A stretch of DNA of 64,000 bases. Origin: Bradyrhizobium sp. ORS 278. Its GTDB lineage: Bacteria; Pseudomonadota; Alphaproteobacteria; Rhizobiales; Xanthobacteraceae. The notes beneath the pieces were generated by a model. It saw only the letters and a program-made list of their open reading frames with translations, had not been told where the DNA came from and made no database searches. The position numbers and the translations under genes are program-made. Positions 28,401 through 37,624 of this stretch are shown piece after piece (within the stretch, counting starts at the first letter, position 1; every line of letters starts with the position of its first letter). Where the stretch lies: assembly GCF_000026145.1 (NCBI RefSeq), contig NC_009445.1, forward strand, positions 6,168,501-6,232,500. Reading direction: 5' to 3'.

Positions 28401-30399
28401 CCGACGTGCTGCCGCCGGTCACGGCGAGATTGCCCGTGACGTTGATGATGCTCGAGGACGTATCGGCATAGAGTCCGGTATTGGAGCCGGATGTACCGGA
28501 GAGCGAGACGGTCCCGGTGGTGGACAGTGACGCGGACGAGCCGAGATACACGCCATAGCCGGTCGTCGAGGTGCCGGACACCGAGAACGATCCCGCGCTC
28601 GACAGGCTCGTGACTCCCGCAAAGCTGAGACCGGACCCGCTCGACGATGTGCCGCCGATCGTGCTGGCGCCCGCGCCCGTCGTGACGCTGGCGCCAGTGA
28701 AGCTGACCCCGCTGCTGCTCCCGCCTGCGGTCGCCGTTGCGGTCAGCGTGCCGCCGAGATTGATCGAGCTGTTGAAGGATATCTGCGATCCCGTCAGCTG
28801 CAGGCTGCCATTGCTCGCCGTGACGCCAGCATTGAGCAGGATCGCACCGGCTGCGCTGAGCGACAGCGCGTTGCCGCTGGTCCAAGTCAGCGCATTGGCA
28901 AGCGTGATGTTGCCGCTCTGCGCACCCGAGCTGCCGGTATTGACCGTCACGTTGGCGCTCGCCAGTGCGGTCTGAAGCGTCGCGATCGAGAGGATGGAGG
29001 AGTTGCCGGTCGGCGAATAGGTGCCGCCGGAATTCGACATTGCGGTGTCGCTGCCGCTCGAGATGGTGACGTTGTAGGGATCGAGCAGCAGCGTGCCGGT
29101 AAGGCCGTTCTGCGCGGTGACGTCGGTCGTGCCCTGGTAGTTCAGCACGCCGTGACTTGAGGTCTCGACCGCGCCGCCATTACCGGCGCCGCCGGCGGTC
29201 GCACTGATCGTGCCGCGGAAGTCCGTGAACTGATCGGACCACAGCACGATCTTGCCGCCCTCGCCCTGGCTGCCATTGGCGGAGATCGTCGCGCCCTGCG
29301 CGACCGTCGTGGTCTGGGCGTTTTGGACATTGCCGCCAACAAGCTTGGCCGCGGGATCACTGCCGCCGCGCTGGTCGCCGCCGATCAGGATCGTGCCGCC
29401 GCTCGTGCCGTTGGCGCTGATCTTCGCCGTCTCGGTCAGCGCCACCTTGCTGCCGCTGACGACGATCGTGCCGCCGGCCTGGCGCCGGCCGCCATTGGCA
29501 GCCAGACGGCCGGACACCGTGACGGCACCACCGCCGCCGCCGAGCAGGATCGAGCCGGGGCGGCCGGATACCGAGCGCGCGGAGATCGCGCCGGAGACGT
29601 TGACGACGTCGCGTGCCGCCTGCTGCGCCGCCGCGGCGCGAATCTCGACCCGGCCACCGGCCGCCCTGATCTTGCCGGAGACGTCGAGCAGCGCCTTGCC
29701 GTCCGCCGCCTTGGCGCCGGTCGGGAGCGCGACCTGCAGGAAGCCGTCGCCGCTCGGATCGAGCGTGACCTGCTCGCCGGCTCCGAGCCCGACCTTGCCG
29801 AGCGGCACATTGATAGTGCCGCTGTTGGACACCGAGCCGCCGATCAGGCCGACATACGATCCCGGAGCGCCGCTGATCGTGCCGGCGTTGCTGACAGCGG
29901 CCGAGGCGCCCTTGCCGGTGAAGTTGAGATGGCCGGCATTGAAATCCGCATCGCTGATGTCGAGCGTCGAGGCGACGAAGCCGCCGACCTGCACCGATCC
30001 GCTCGGCGTGATCGCGATGCCGTTCGGGTTGACCAGATACACCTGGCCGTTGCCGGTGATCTTGCCGGCGATGGTCGAGGACGTGTTGCCGGTGACGCGG
30101 TTCAGGATCGCTGCATCGGCATTCGGCTGCGCGAAGTTCACGCTGGCATTGCTGCCGACCGAGAAGCTGTTCCAGTTGACGATGGCCTTCGCCGAGGTCT
30201 GGTTTACCGTCAGCGCATTGCTACTCGGGTTGGCAAAGCTCACCTGACCGGAGGCGACCGACGCACCTTGCGGCAGCACGCTCTGCGCGCCTGCCCGCGA
30301 TGCCAGCACCAGCAGGGAGGTCGTGCCCCACAACAGGGCCAGGCTGACATGACGCCTGATCCCGGCTTGCGATACCAGTGTCCTACACGCGCTCGTCAT
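25480..30399 (-). CDS. two-partner secretion exoprotein (TpsA1), filamentous haemagglutinin-like
   Basis: A 1639-residue secreted protein. A signal peptide ends near RAGAQ, followed by the TPS domain (NPNGIAI) almost identical to that of TpsA2. About 24 Ser/Thr/Gly-rich repeats of roughly 27 residues follow (pattern GxLTLSGTSSSGxGL, then a xxTIT turn), which should form a long beta-helix. The end carries the same MBG-like region (FSKTYGTDATA) as TpsA2. It lies 180 bases downstream of the transporter gene and its stop overlaps the tpsA2 start. It differs from TpsA2 mainly in the central repeats, which suggests the same export route but a different surface. Confidence 0.92.
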   Translation of the reverse strand: MTSACRTLVSQAGIRRHVSLALLWGTTSLLVLASRAGAQSVLPQGASVASGQVSFANPSSNALTVNQTSAKAIVNWNSFSVGSNASVNFAQPNADAAILNRVTGNTSSTIAGKITGNGQVYLVNPNGIAITPSGSVQVGGFVASTLDISDADFNAGHLNFTGKGASAAVSNAGTISGAPGSYVGLIGGSVSNSGTINVPLGKVGLGAGEQVTLDPSGDGFLQVALPTGAKAADGKALLDVSGKIRAAGGRVEIRAAAAQQAARDVVNVSGAISARSVSGRPGSILLGGGGGAVTVSGRLAANGGRRQAGGTIVVSGSKVALTETAKISANGTSGGTILIGGDQRGGSDPAAKLVGGNVQNAQTTTVAQGATISANGSQGEGGKIVLWSDQFTDFRGTISATAGGAGNGGAVETSSHGVLNYQGTTDVTAQNGLTGTLLLDPYNVTISSGSDTAMSNSGGTYSPTGNSSILSIATLQTALASANVTVNTGSSGAQSGNITLANALTWTSGNALSLSAAGAILLNAGVTASNGSLQLTGSQISFNSSINLGGTLTATATAGGSSSGVSFTGASVTTGAGASTIGGTSSSGSGLSFAGVTSLSSAGSFSVSGTSTTGYGVYLGSSASLSTTGTVSLSGTSGSNTGLYADTSSSIINVTGNLAVTGGSTSGIGFYFFAGTNTLTNSGAGSFAITGNSAAATNYGVAINSNLISSGNVTISGNNTNAAYGLFLNGTTITDNAGNLTLSGSSTGNNAVWDQGNGVLNLVNNGAGTLQINGNTTSSNRGIRFNTGADLTTAGRVVLIGTSSSGDGLSFKGSNTITVASGTPTFTGTSTSGNGVYFQGAATIDNQSGIGFAVSGTSSSGYGLKVENGANLTSRGAVQLSGTSTSGLGLVVVGGDTITASSGSLTLSGTSSSTDGINLTSGGSIGTSGAVAMSGTSTSGTGLVLNGVNTITNNAGNLTLAGSSSSGSGAFLYGTTSLTNDGTGTFSLSGSSTSGQGIFDYLNATVATSGNISIAGSSNSAVGLYFLGMNTVSSSSGNATWSGTSQTNQGVWFNSGSSSLVNSGAGTLGLSGSSSSLSGIAFNGSTSLSLSGGVNMSGTSASGAGLYWLGNNTLTIASGAPTLVGSSTTGTGVYLASTTVDNQTGSFVTLAGNSASGSGLVVGNGASLTTTGGGVQVSGSSSNGTGFSTGGGNAIVTTSGALTLSGATSSGGAFGYDMSASGTTIANNGAGVLTLTGNGGGKLAASIASNTAPVVLSGTGTVTQSGGSITATALKLVGTASYALNANNLVGTLAAGAIGSLSFFNARALTIGSVQGTSGISASGSATVVTSGNLTLASGATVSAVSPVLSTAMAFINAAGANAVAATSGRWLIYSNTPSSDSFGGLDSGNTAIWNATYASRPPGSVTASGNRYLFAMQPTLTFTPNSFSKTYGTDATATLAAGYSVSGYQSGVANSFLGDTAAIAFSGAPSLTSGGAAATASVAGGPYAIAIIPGSLASAAGYAFGFGSGTLTVTPAPVIVWALGGTSVFGVPSSDPGLAATGLQNSESASVLTGLSNSFGITPRTPLGSYTLSVAGTLTNSNYVVVGTSTASWRVTPPEPPNLMPSLRGGSAGKWVCATADLGSVAHHPLCGWRVSRQ
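26665..28690. repeat. about 24-25 degenerate repeats of roughly 81 bases within tpsA1
   Basis: The encoded units of 26-31 residues each carry a strand like LTLSGTSSSG, a GL or GV step, and a TIT or LTT strand. Nucleotide identity between units is modest, so the repeat is conserved at protein level. It looks like one beta-helix coil per unit. Confidence 0.75.
29044..30294. repeat. shared 5-prime module, copy in tpsA1
   Basis: Partner of 24119-25372. Similarity ends abruptly at the signal peptide on one side and at the first central repeats on the other. Confidence 0.88.
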
Positions 30400-30579
30400 C
30401 GATACTCAACCAATCGCGCTACGATGCTCGAAGCCGCGCTTCTGCGTCGTCGCGCGCGCGGCCGCCCGGATTGGAACCGGTTCGAACTGACATTTGATGA
30501 AATGTTTCGCCATTTCGGCAGCCTTCGCGTTAACGAAGGGGTCACCATGTGAGAGGGGCGGGCGGGGAGCGCGCGGAAA

Positions 30580-32310
30580 TCAGAACGACACGTTCAGCAA
30601 TACCGTCCCCCGCCATCCTGCCCTGACGCCACCGAGATCGGTAAAGCCGCGGGCGACCTCCAATGAGAGGTTCGCGGCTGTCCAGCCGGTCACCGCTCCG
30701 ACACCGCTGCGAATGCCGAGGCCCACGGACTCCGCGTTGAAGACGGGTTGCTCCGCAGCGGTTGCGTTGACGATCCAGCCCCGGCCATACGCACCGAACA
30801 GATACGGAGACAGACTCATATTCATCGCGCCGGCTGGAAGCGCGAACGAGCGTGACAGCTCGCCCCGCACAGTGACGCCTTGGTCGGCCGTGAACGTTCC
30901 CGTCGAGAAGGCGGTCAACGCATCGGTGCCATCCAGAGCGATCTGCTCCGGCCGCAACAGCGGCCGGTTCTGCGAGTACTGGCCAGCCATCAGCACGTCG
31001 AGTTGCAGCCCGCCTGCCAGCGGCTGCGTCAGCCGCGCGTTGGCCGACCATTTGACGAATTGCGAGCTCGCGCCCTGTCGCGACAACGGAACGCCGGACG
31101 CGTCGACGTCGAGCGGCCCGCGGCCCGCAAGTCCGAACGAGCCTTGTGCGCCGAGTTGCAGTCCGGCGCCCCATGGCAGCGTCGTCGCGTAATCAGGACC
31201 GAGGCGCAACGCACTGTAATGATCGTGATTCAGCGTGACACCGAACTCCGGGGCGTCCGACTTTTGGTCGATCAGTTCGAGCGCAGCGTTCGCATATAGC
31301 GAGCTGCTGCGCGTGAGCTGAAGCGGATCGCGGAATCGCACTGAATAACGTTCGAACGTGCCGTATGTCGCCGGGACATTCGCCGTGGCCGCAGTTCGCG
31401 TGATCGACCTCGTATATTCCGGATTGAAGGTGAGGCCATTGTTACCGAGAGGAACCACCACGCCCGCGCCGTAGAGCAGCAGCGGAGGACGGCCCGCAAC
31501 GAAATCATTGGGGTTCGTGCCGGAGCCGACCGAGGCATAGAACTGCTCGCCCCAGCCGAGCGCGCTGTTCACCGTGACCGCGTTCCGCGCCTGCCAGAAC
31601 CCGAGCGATTTGGACAGGCGGTTGTCGCCGCCGGTGGAGATCGCCACGACATGATGCTCGCCGTCCAGGATCAGGCCGACGCCTCCCTCCGCGACGCCGC
31701 GAGCCAGCGTACTCCTCAATCGCACACCGGGCACCTCGCCCGCGATCAGCAATGCGTTCTCGATCTGCTCCTGCGTGACATGACGACGGCCGACCAGCGT
31801 GGCGGTCCGTCTGCGGACCACCTCACGCACTTGCGCCGGCAAGGCCGACACGTCGACCCGTTCGACGAAGCCGTCGATCACGACCAGTCGCAGCGGACCA
31901 TGGTCGACCAGTCGCTGCGGCGGCACCACCACGCGGACCAGCGGAAATCCCGCCCGGACATAGGCCTGTTCGAGTTCTGCGGCCGCCGCATAAATGGCCT
32001 CGACGCTGACACGCTTGCCCGCAAGCGCGGCCACGAGTGTCTCGGCGGCGCTCGCGAGCTCCGCGAATCCGTCCTCGATGCGCACCGCGCCGACCAGCAC
32101 CGTCAGCTCACGCGCGCCGGCCGGCGCGTTCGGAGCGGACGAACGCGGCGTGACGATCACGGCGCCCGCGGGAGGCTGCGGCGGACGCAGGCTGGGCGGT
32201 GTCACCTGGCTTGGGGCGACGGCCTGGGCGTGCACATCCGAGGTCGCCGCGGTCATCATGACGATCGCAGCACCAACGTAGAAGACGGCGTTGCGCCACC
32301 ACCGACACAT
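30580..32310 (-). CDS. TpsB outer-membrane transporter (ShlB/FhaC/HecB family)
   Basis: A 576-residue protein exporting TpsA partners across the outer membrane. A signal peptide ends near DVHAQ, followed by a Pro-rich linker. POTRA-like domains come next, around residues 68-145 (VEAIYAAAAELEQAYVRAGFPLVRVVVPPQ) and on to about 215. A 16-strand barrel extends to the terminal GTVLLNVSF. The conserved loop-6 motif appears as TVRGE near residue 480. It is first in a same-strand cluster with two exoprotein genes, so it presumably serves both. The gap to tpsA1 is 180 bases without a strong terminator. Confidence 0.93.
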   Translation of the reverse strand: MCRWWRNAVFYVGAAIVMMTAATSDVHAQAVAPSQVTPPSLRPPQPPAGAVIVTPRSSAPNAPAGARELTVLVGAVRIEDGFAELASAAETLVAALAGKRVSVEAIYAAAAELEQAYVRAGFPLVRVVVPPQRLVDHGPLRLVVIDGFVERVDVSALPAQVREVVRRRTATLVGRRHVTQEQIENALLIAGEVPGVRLRSTLARGVAEGGVGLILDGEHHVVAISTGGDNRLSKSLGFWQARNAVTVNSALGWGEQFYASVGSGTNPNDFVAGRPPLLLYGAGVVVPLGNNGLTFNPEYTRSITRTAATANVPATYGTFERYSVRFRDPLQLTRSSSLYANAALELIDQKSDAPEFGVTLNHDHYSALRLGPDYATTLPWGAGLQLGAQGSFGLAGRGPLDVDASGVPLSRQGASSQFVKWSANARLTQPLAGGLQLDVLMAGQYSQNRPLLRPEQIALDGTDALTAFSTGTFTADQGVTVRGELSRSFALPAGAMNMSLSPYLFGAYGRGWIVNATAAEQPVFNAESVGLGIRSGVGAVTGWTAANLSLEVARGFTDLGGVRAGWRGTVLLNVSF

Positions 32311-32638
32311 CCGTTAAGGGCCCAAGGGAAACTGGAACAGGGGCATCGCGTCGCTGCAATGCCGGCAACATCTCGGGACCTTCGAGTTCCATGGTTAATG
32401 GGTGTTTAATTCGTGCGGAGCGGCAAGCCTGCGGTAACCACATCACGGCTTCGCAGGCGACATCGACGCGGGTTCCAACTCACTCGGATTGCTGATCATT
32501 CCGAGGCAATGCGGAGTGCTGCTCAGCACGCTCCCGTACAACTACGGCACCGTATCTGACCGGAGAAGCGATCGTTCGATCAGGCCAGACGTGATGAGCA
32601 TGCGGTCCCGAACGCCATGCGCTTGCGCGCGAGACATC
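32311..32638. other. 328-base region upstream of tpsB
   Basis: It holds the presumed promoter of the two-partner secretion cluster; an AT-richer stretch lies at 32390-32420. No open frame here looks coding and I see no palindrome of note. Confidence 0.45.
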
Positions 32639-32672
32639 GGCCCGCCAGTCCTCTCGTGGAGGTGGGCGGGCC
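32639..32672 (-). terminator. hairpin after the EF-G-like gene
   Basis: GGCCCGCC (32639) and GGCGGGCC (32665) pair, with an inner CCTC/GAGG pair around TCGT. It lies 22 bases past the stop. There is no clear U-run, so it is a hairpin of terminator type rather than a certain terminator. Confidence 0.5.
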
Positions 32673-32694
32673 GGCCCTGCTGCGGCGACGCGAT

Positions 32695-34743
32695 CTACGC
32701 CGCGTCGCGGTGCGAGGCGATGATGTGGTCGGCGGCGCGGCCCGTCACCTCGGCCATATGGTCGAAGGTCCGGGTGAAGCTGCCGGCGCCTGCGGTGGCT
32801 GAGCGCAGCTCGACGATCAGTTCGCCGATCTCGGCTTCCGGCATCATTGCGCGGACGCAATCCCAGCCCGGCCAGCCGTCGCGGGTGTCGAACGATAGGA
32901 TCTGGCCGCGCCGCGCCGCCAGGATCGCGTTGATCCTGGCGGTCGCGTCCGTCGGACAAACGATCTCCACGGTGTGGATCGGCTCCAGCAGCACCGGCGC
33001 ACATTGCGGCAGTCCCTCGCCGACGCCCGCCCGCGCCGCTGTGCGGAAGGCGAGGTCGGACGAATCCACGCTGTGATACGAGCCGTCAGTGAGCGTAACC
33101 TCGACATCGATTACCGGAAAGCCGAGCGGCCCCCGCGCCAGCGCGTCGACGACGCCCTCCTCCACCGCCGGGATGTAGTTGCGCGGCACGGCGCCGCCGA
33201 CCACCTTCTCGGCAAAGCGGAAGCCTTCACCGCGCGGCAGAGGTCTGATGTCGAGCACGACGTCGCCGAACTGGCCGTGGCCGCCGGACTGCTTCTTGTG
33301 CCGGCCGCGCTGCGTGATCGATTTGCGGATGGTCTCCTGATAGCCGATCGCCGGCGCATGCGATTTGACATTGACCCCGAAGCGGTCGCGCAGGCGCTCC
33401 AGGGCGACGCGCAGATGCATCTCGCCCTGTCCCCACAGCACGGTATCGTGCGTCCGCTGGTTCTGCACCATCGTCAGCGACGGATCTTCCTCGTTCAGCC
33501 GCAGCAGCGCCTGGCCGAGCTTGACGTCATCCTTGCGGTCGACGGCGGCGATCGAGAGCGCCAGCACCGGCGGACACGGAGCAATCTTCGCGAGCGCCGG
33601 AGGCGCGGCCTTGCCGGTGGCGATGGTATCGCCGGTCTTGACGGTATCGAGCTTGCCGAGCGCGATCGTGTCGCCAGCTTCCGCTGCCGCACGCTTGCTG
33701 TCATAGGCGCCGGTCGCGGCGAGGATGCCGGAGACGCGCGCCGCCTCGCCGGAGGCGGCATGCAACGTGGCGCCGTCGTCGAGATGTCCCGCCAGCACGC
33801 GCGTCAGCGACAGCTTGCCGCCATGCTGCAGATGCAGCGTCTTGAAGACGTAGCCGAGCGCCTCCTTGCTCGCTTTCACGCCGAGCCGCTGCGCGGTCTC
33901 GGCAATACCGGGCGCCTCGTGGCGCAGCGCCTTCATCAGTCGGAGCACGCCGTTCTCGCGCAAGGCGGAGCCGAGCAGCACCGGGCAGATCAGGCCCTCG
34001 CGCAATTCGCGGGCGAGATCATCGAACACGGCGTCGCGCGGCGGCGGGATGTCCTCGAGCAGTTGCTCCATCAGCGCGTCGTCGTGATCGGCAAGCTTCT
34101 CCAGCATCGAGAAGCGCGCCTCCTTCTCACGGTCGAGATCGCCGCCTTCGAGCGCGATCACCTCCGATGCCTTGTGCTCGCGATAGATGAAGGCGCGCTC
34201 CAGCGCGAGATCGACGAAGCCCTCGATCAGTTCGCCATGCCAGATCGGAATCTGCCGCAGCACCAGCGGTACGCGCGAGGCCGGCTGCAAGGTGGCGAGC
34301 GTTTCCCTGATCCGCGCATTGGCGCGATCGATCTTGTTGAGAAACAGGAAGCGCGGAATGCGCAGTTCCTCCAACTCGCGCAGGATGATCTGCAATTGCG
34401 GCAGCTTCTTCTCGTCCGCCTCGCAGACCACGATCGCGGCGTCCACGGCGGGCAACGCGGCGCGCATGTCGTGCGCGAACTCGATCGAGCCGGGGCAGTC
34501 GAGGAAAGTATAGCTGTCGCCCATGAAGGTCGTGGTCGCCGCCGTCATCGCGACGCTCATTTTGTGATGGCGCGCCTCCGGGCTGGCATCGCCGACGCAG
34601 GTGCCGGCATCGACGCTGCCGGCGCGCGGGATCGCGCCCGTCCGCGCCAGGATCGCTTCCAACAGAGTGGTCTTACCGCTTTGGAAAGGGCCCACCAGCG
34701 CGATGCACCGTGGACCTCGGGGACTTCTCAGGTCTTGTCCCAT
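32695..34743 (-). CDS. elongation factor G-like GTPase, divergent
   Basis: A 682-residue protein with the EF-G domain order and an EF-G-type domain IV (QRGRHKKQSGGHGQFGDV). The P-loop is GPFQSGKT (18-25) and the G4 motif NKID (136-139). The switch II motif reads DCPGSIEF (82-89) where EF-G has DTPGHVDF, so the catalytic His position is Ser86. The usual RGIT of switch I is replaced by KMSV. These differences point to an EF-G-like paralog rather than the translocase FusA. Its role is unknown. The start at 34743 has AGGAGG 6 bases upstream; a longer frame to 34824 is rejected. Confidence 0.9.
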   Translation of the reverse strand: MGQDLRSPRGPRCIALVGPFQSGKTTLLEAILARTGAIPRAGSVDAGTCVGDASPEARHHKMSVAMTAATTTFMGDSYTFLDCPGSIEFAHDMRAALPAVDAAIVVCEADEKKLPQLQIILRELEELRIPRFLFLNKIDRANARIRETLATLQPASRVPLVLRQIPIWHGELIEGFVDLALERAFIYREHKASEVIALEGGDLDREKEARFSMLEKLADHDDALMEQLLEDIPPPRDAVFDDLARELREGLICPVLLGSALRENGVLRLMKALRHEAPGIAETAQRLGVKASKEALGYVFKTLHLQHGGKLSLTRVLAGHLDDGATLHAASGEAARVSGILAATGAYDSKRAAAEAGDTIALGKLDTVKTGDTIATGKAAPPALAKIAPCPPVLALSIAAVDRKDDVKLGQALLRLNEEDPSLTMVQNQRTHDTVLWGQGEMHLRVALERLRDRFGVNVKSHAPAIGYQETIRKSITQRGRHKKQSGGHGQFGDVVLDIRPLPRGEGFRFAEKVVGGAVPRNYIPAVEEGVVDALARGPLGFPVIDVEVTLTDGSYHSVDSSDLAFRTAARAGVGEGLPQCAPVLLEPIHTVEIVCPTDATARINAILAARRGQILSFDTRDGWPGWDCVRAMMPEAEIGELIVELRSATAGAGSFTRTFDHMAEVTGRAADHIIASHRDAA

Positions 34744-34868
34744 TCGCCGCCTCCTGTTTCTGGAGCTCGGCCCGTGATTGGGTCGGCAAAGCCGAATGCT
34801 CTGCCTCGTCTGCCGCTTTGGCAAGCAGGGGTCCCGCGAAAAACGTCGCTGCAGTGCAGAGAACGGCT

Positions 34869-34898
34869 CGCTCTTCCCGCACGATGACGGGAAGAGCG
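34869..34898 (-). terminator. hairpin after the first DUF992 gene
   Basis: A perfect 11-base stem (CGCTCTTCCCG with CGGGAAGAGCG) around an 8-base loop, 22 bases past the stop at 34921. No U-run follows. Confidence 0.5.
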
Positions 34899-34920
34899 GC
34901 TGGTCACAGCGAAGGGAGGA

Positions 34921-35391
34921 TCAACGTCCCGGACGCAATTCGAGGCTTTCCAAGCCGGCCGAGACGGCGAGGCCGACCTGCCCCTGCACGCTGAGCGGCT
35001 GCAGCGCGATCGAATTGGAGGAGCCGCCGACCAGGACATTGCCGCCGAGTCCGACGCCCACCGCCGCGGAACCCTGCGCGCCCGCATAGTCGCCGGAGAG
35101 ATCGCCGGGCCCGAGCCGCGCCACGGGGGCATAGACCACCCAGGCGAGCAGCGATTCCTGGGTGATACCGAGATCAAGGCCGACCTTGCGGATGGTCGCG
35201 ACGTAACGATCCTCCGGCAGGCCGTCGGCGCGCAGCACGCAGCCGAGATGGGTCACCGAGCCGACGATGAAGCCGACGCTGGCGCCGCCGCGGCATTCGA
35301 GGACGCCGACCCGCACGCGGTCTTGCGCCTGGGCAGCGCCGGCAAGGCAGAGGACCGCAGCAGTGAGCCCGGCAAGGATGGTCGAGCGCAT
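34921..35391 (-). CDS. DUF992 family exported protein
   Basis: A 156-residue protein with a signal peptide cleaved after about residue 21 (AGAAQA). The mature part opens VRVGVLECRGG and contains VTHLGCVLR, the two-cysteine pattern of DUF992, which would form a disulfide in the periplasm. It ends with the paired phrase ALQPLSVQGQVGLAVSAGLESLEL. The family has no known function. The upstream neighbour on the same strand is a paralog. The start at 35391 was chosen for the signal peptide; the frame stays open to 35451. Confidence 0.85.
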   Translation of the reverse strand: MRSTILAGLTAAVLCLAGAAQAQDRVRVGVLECRGGASVGFIVGSVTHLGCVLRADGLPEDRYVATIRKVGLDLGITQESLLAWVVYAPVARLGPGDLSGDYAGAQGSAAVGVGLGGNVLVGGSSNSIALQPLSVQGQVGLAVSAGLESLELRPGR

Positions 35392-35558
35392 GAATAAACT
35401 CCGGCTGAAATGAAGGTGTGATGCAGACCCGTCGATCGGAGCGATGATCACGGGCGATCACATCTATGCCACAAGGCTTACAGCCGTACCAGAAGCGTCG
35501 CGCGTTCATCAGGCTGAACGAGCCACGGCCCCGCTGCTGCGAGGCATTGTCGCCGTAC

Positions 35559-36083
35559 TCAGCGATAATAGCGCGAGAAGTAGGATGAAGGCTGGCTCGG
35601 GCTCGGATGAATCGGCAGCAGCGGCATCAGCTCCACCTCGGTGATCCCTGCCGCAAGATTGAGCCCGGTCTGCCCCTGCAGACTGATGGGCTGCAGGGCC
35701 GCCGCACGGTCGGAATCGCGCAACAGGAAGCTGCCGCCGAAGCCGAACATCGCGGCCGCACTGGCGGACACACCGCCATAGCGCCCGCGCAGCTCGCTGC
35801 GGCCGAAATCATTGACGGGCGCGCTGACCGCCCAGGCCATCCGCGTCTCATCCGTGAGTCCGAGATCGAGCCCGTAGCGGCGCACCCTGGCGACATAGCG
35901 CTCCGGCTCGCGGCCCTGGCTGCGGAACACGCAGCGCAGGCGGGCCTGCGACATCACGATCTTGCCGGTGGTGCGGCGCCCCTCGCATTCCAGCACGCCG
36001 GCACGCATCGGCCGGCCCTGATGGGCCTGCGCGAACGGCATGATCATCACCATCGCCACGGTCGACAGCACAAGCAGCCGCAT
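35559..36083 (-). CDS. DUF992 family exported protein, paralog
   Basis: A protein of about 174 residues. A signal peptide ends near FAQA, followed by MRAGVLECEGRRT and QARLRCVFR, again two cysteines, and it shares QPISLQGQTGLNLAAGITEVEL with its neighbour. It is clearly more divergent than a recent duplicate. A C-terminal extension (LPIHPSPSQPSSYFSRYYR) is specific to this copy. The two genes are separated by 167 bases, so they may have separate promoters. Its function is unknown. Confidence 0.82.
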   Translation of the reverse strand: MRLLVLSTVAMVMIMPFAQAHQGRPMRAGVLECEGRRTTGKIVMSQARLRCVFRSQGREPERYVARVRRYGLDLGLTDETRMAWAVSAPVNDFGRSELRGRYGGVSASAAAMFGFGGSFLLRDSDRAAALQPISLQGQTGLNLAAGITEVELMPLLPIHPSPSQPSSYFSRYYR

Positions 36084-36125
36084 CGAACTCCAACCCCACG
36101 CAACCAACTTCACTCCGGACAGAAG

Positions 36126-36156
36126 AAAGGCGCCATGTTCAAAACATGGCGCCTTT
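36126..36156 (-). terminator. intrinsic terminator after the aminotransferase gene
   Basis: A 14-base stem (AAAGGCGCCATGTT with its complement) around a 3-base loop, followed on the minus strand by a short U-rich stretch (CTTTCTTCT). It lies between the aminotransferase and the DUF992 gene. Confidence 0.7.
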
Positions 36157-36202
36157 CGGCCTGGATATGGGCTTCTGGTGTTTCGAGGCAGCTGTTGCCC
36201 GA

Positions 36203-37414
<1,212 letters not shown>

Positions 37415-37624
37415 CTATGCAGGCGTCTTGGATAAGGTGTCTTGGATCACGCGTCGTGGATCACCCTTTTCGGGCCACGACCAGTCATGTCAGGGAAACG
37501 TCTGCTTTTAAGGCCCGAAGGCTTGCATCGCAAGAAGCTTGGGCACATGGCTCCCAAGACTTTAGGGAACGTTAAAGCGGCCGGGCTAGCGTGCGCCAAC
37601 GATTGTCCCAATTTTCAGGCCGAA

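Noticed and set aside
26665..28690. possible CRISPR array or DNA satellite
   Set aside because: The periodicity comes from degenerate protein repeats in an open frame. Unit length varies and there are no constant direct repeats with unique spacers.
32974..34887. 637-codon plus-strand frame
   Set aside because: Antisense to the EF-G-like gene, whose GTPase motifs are clear.
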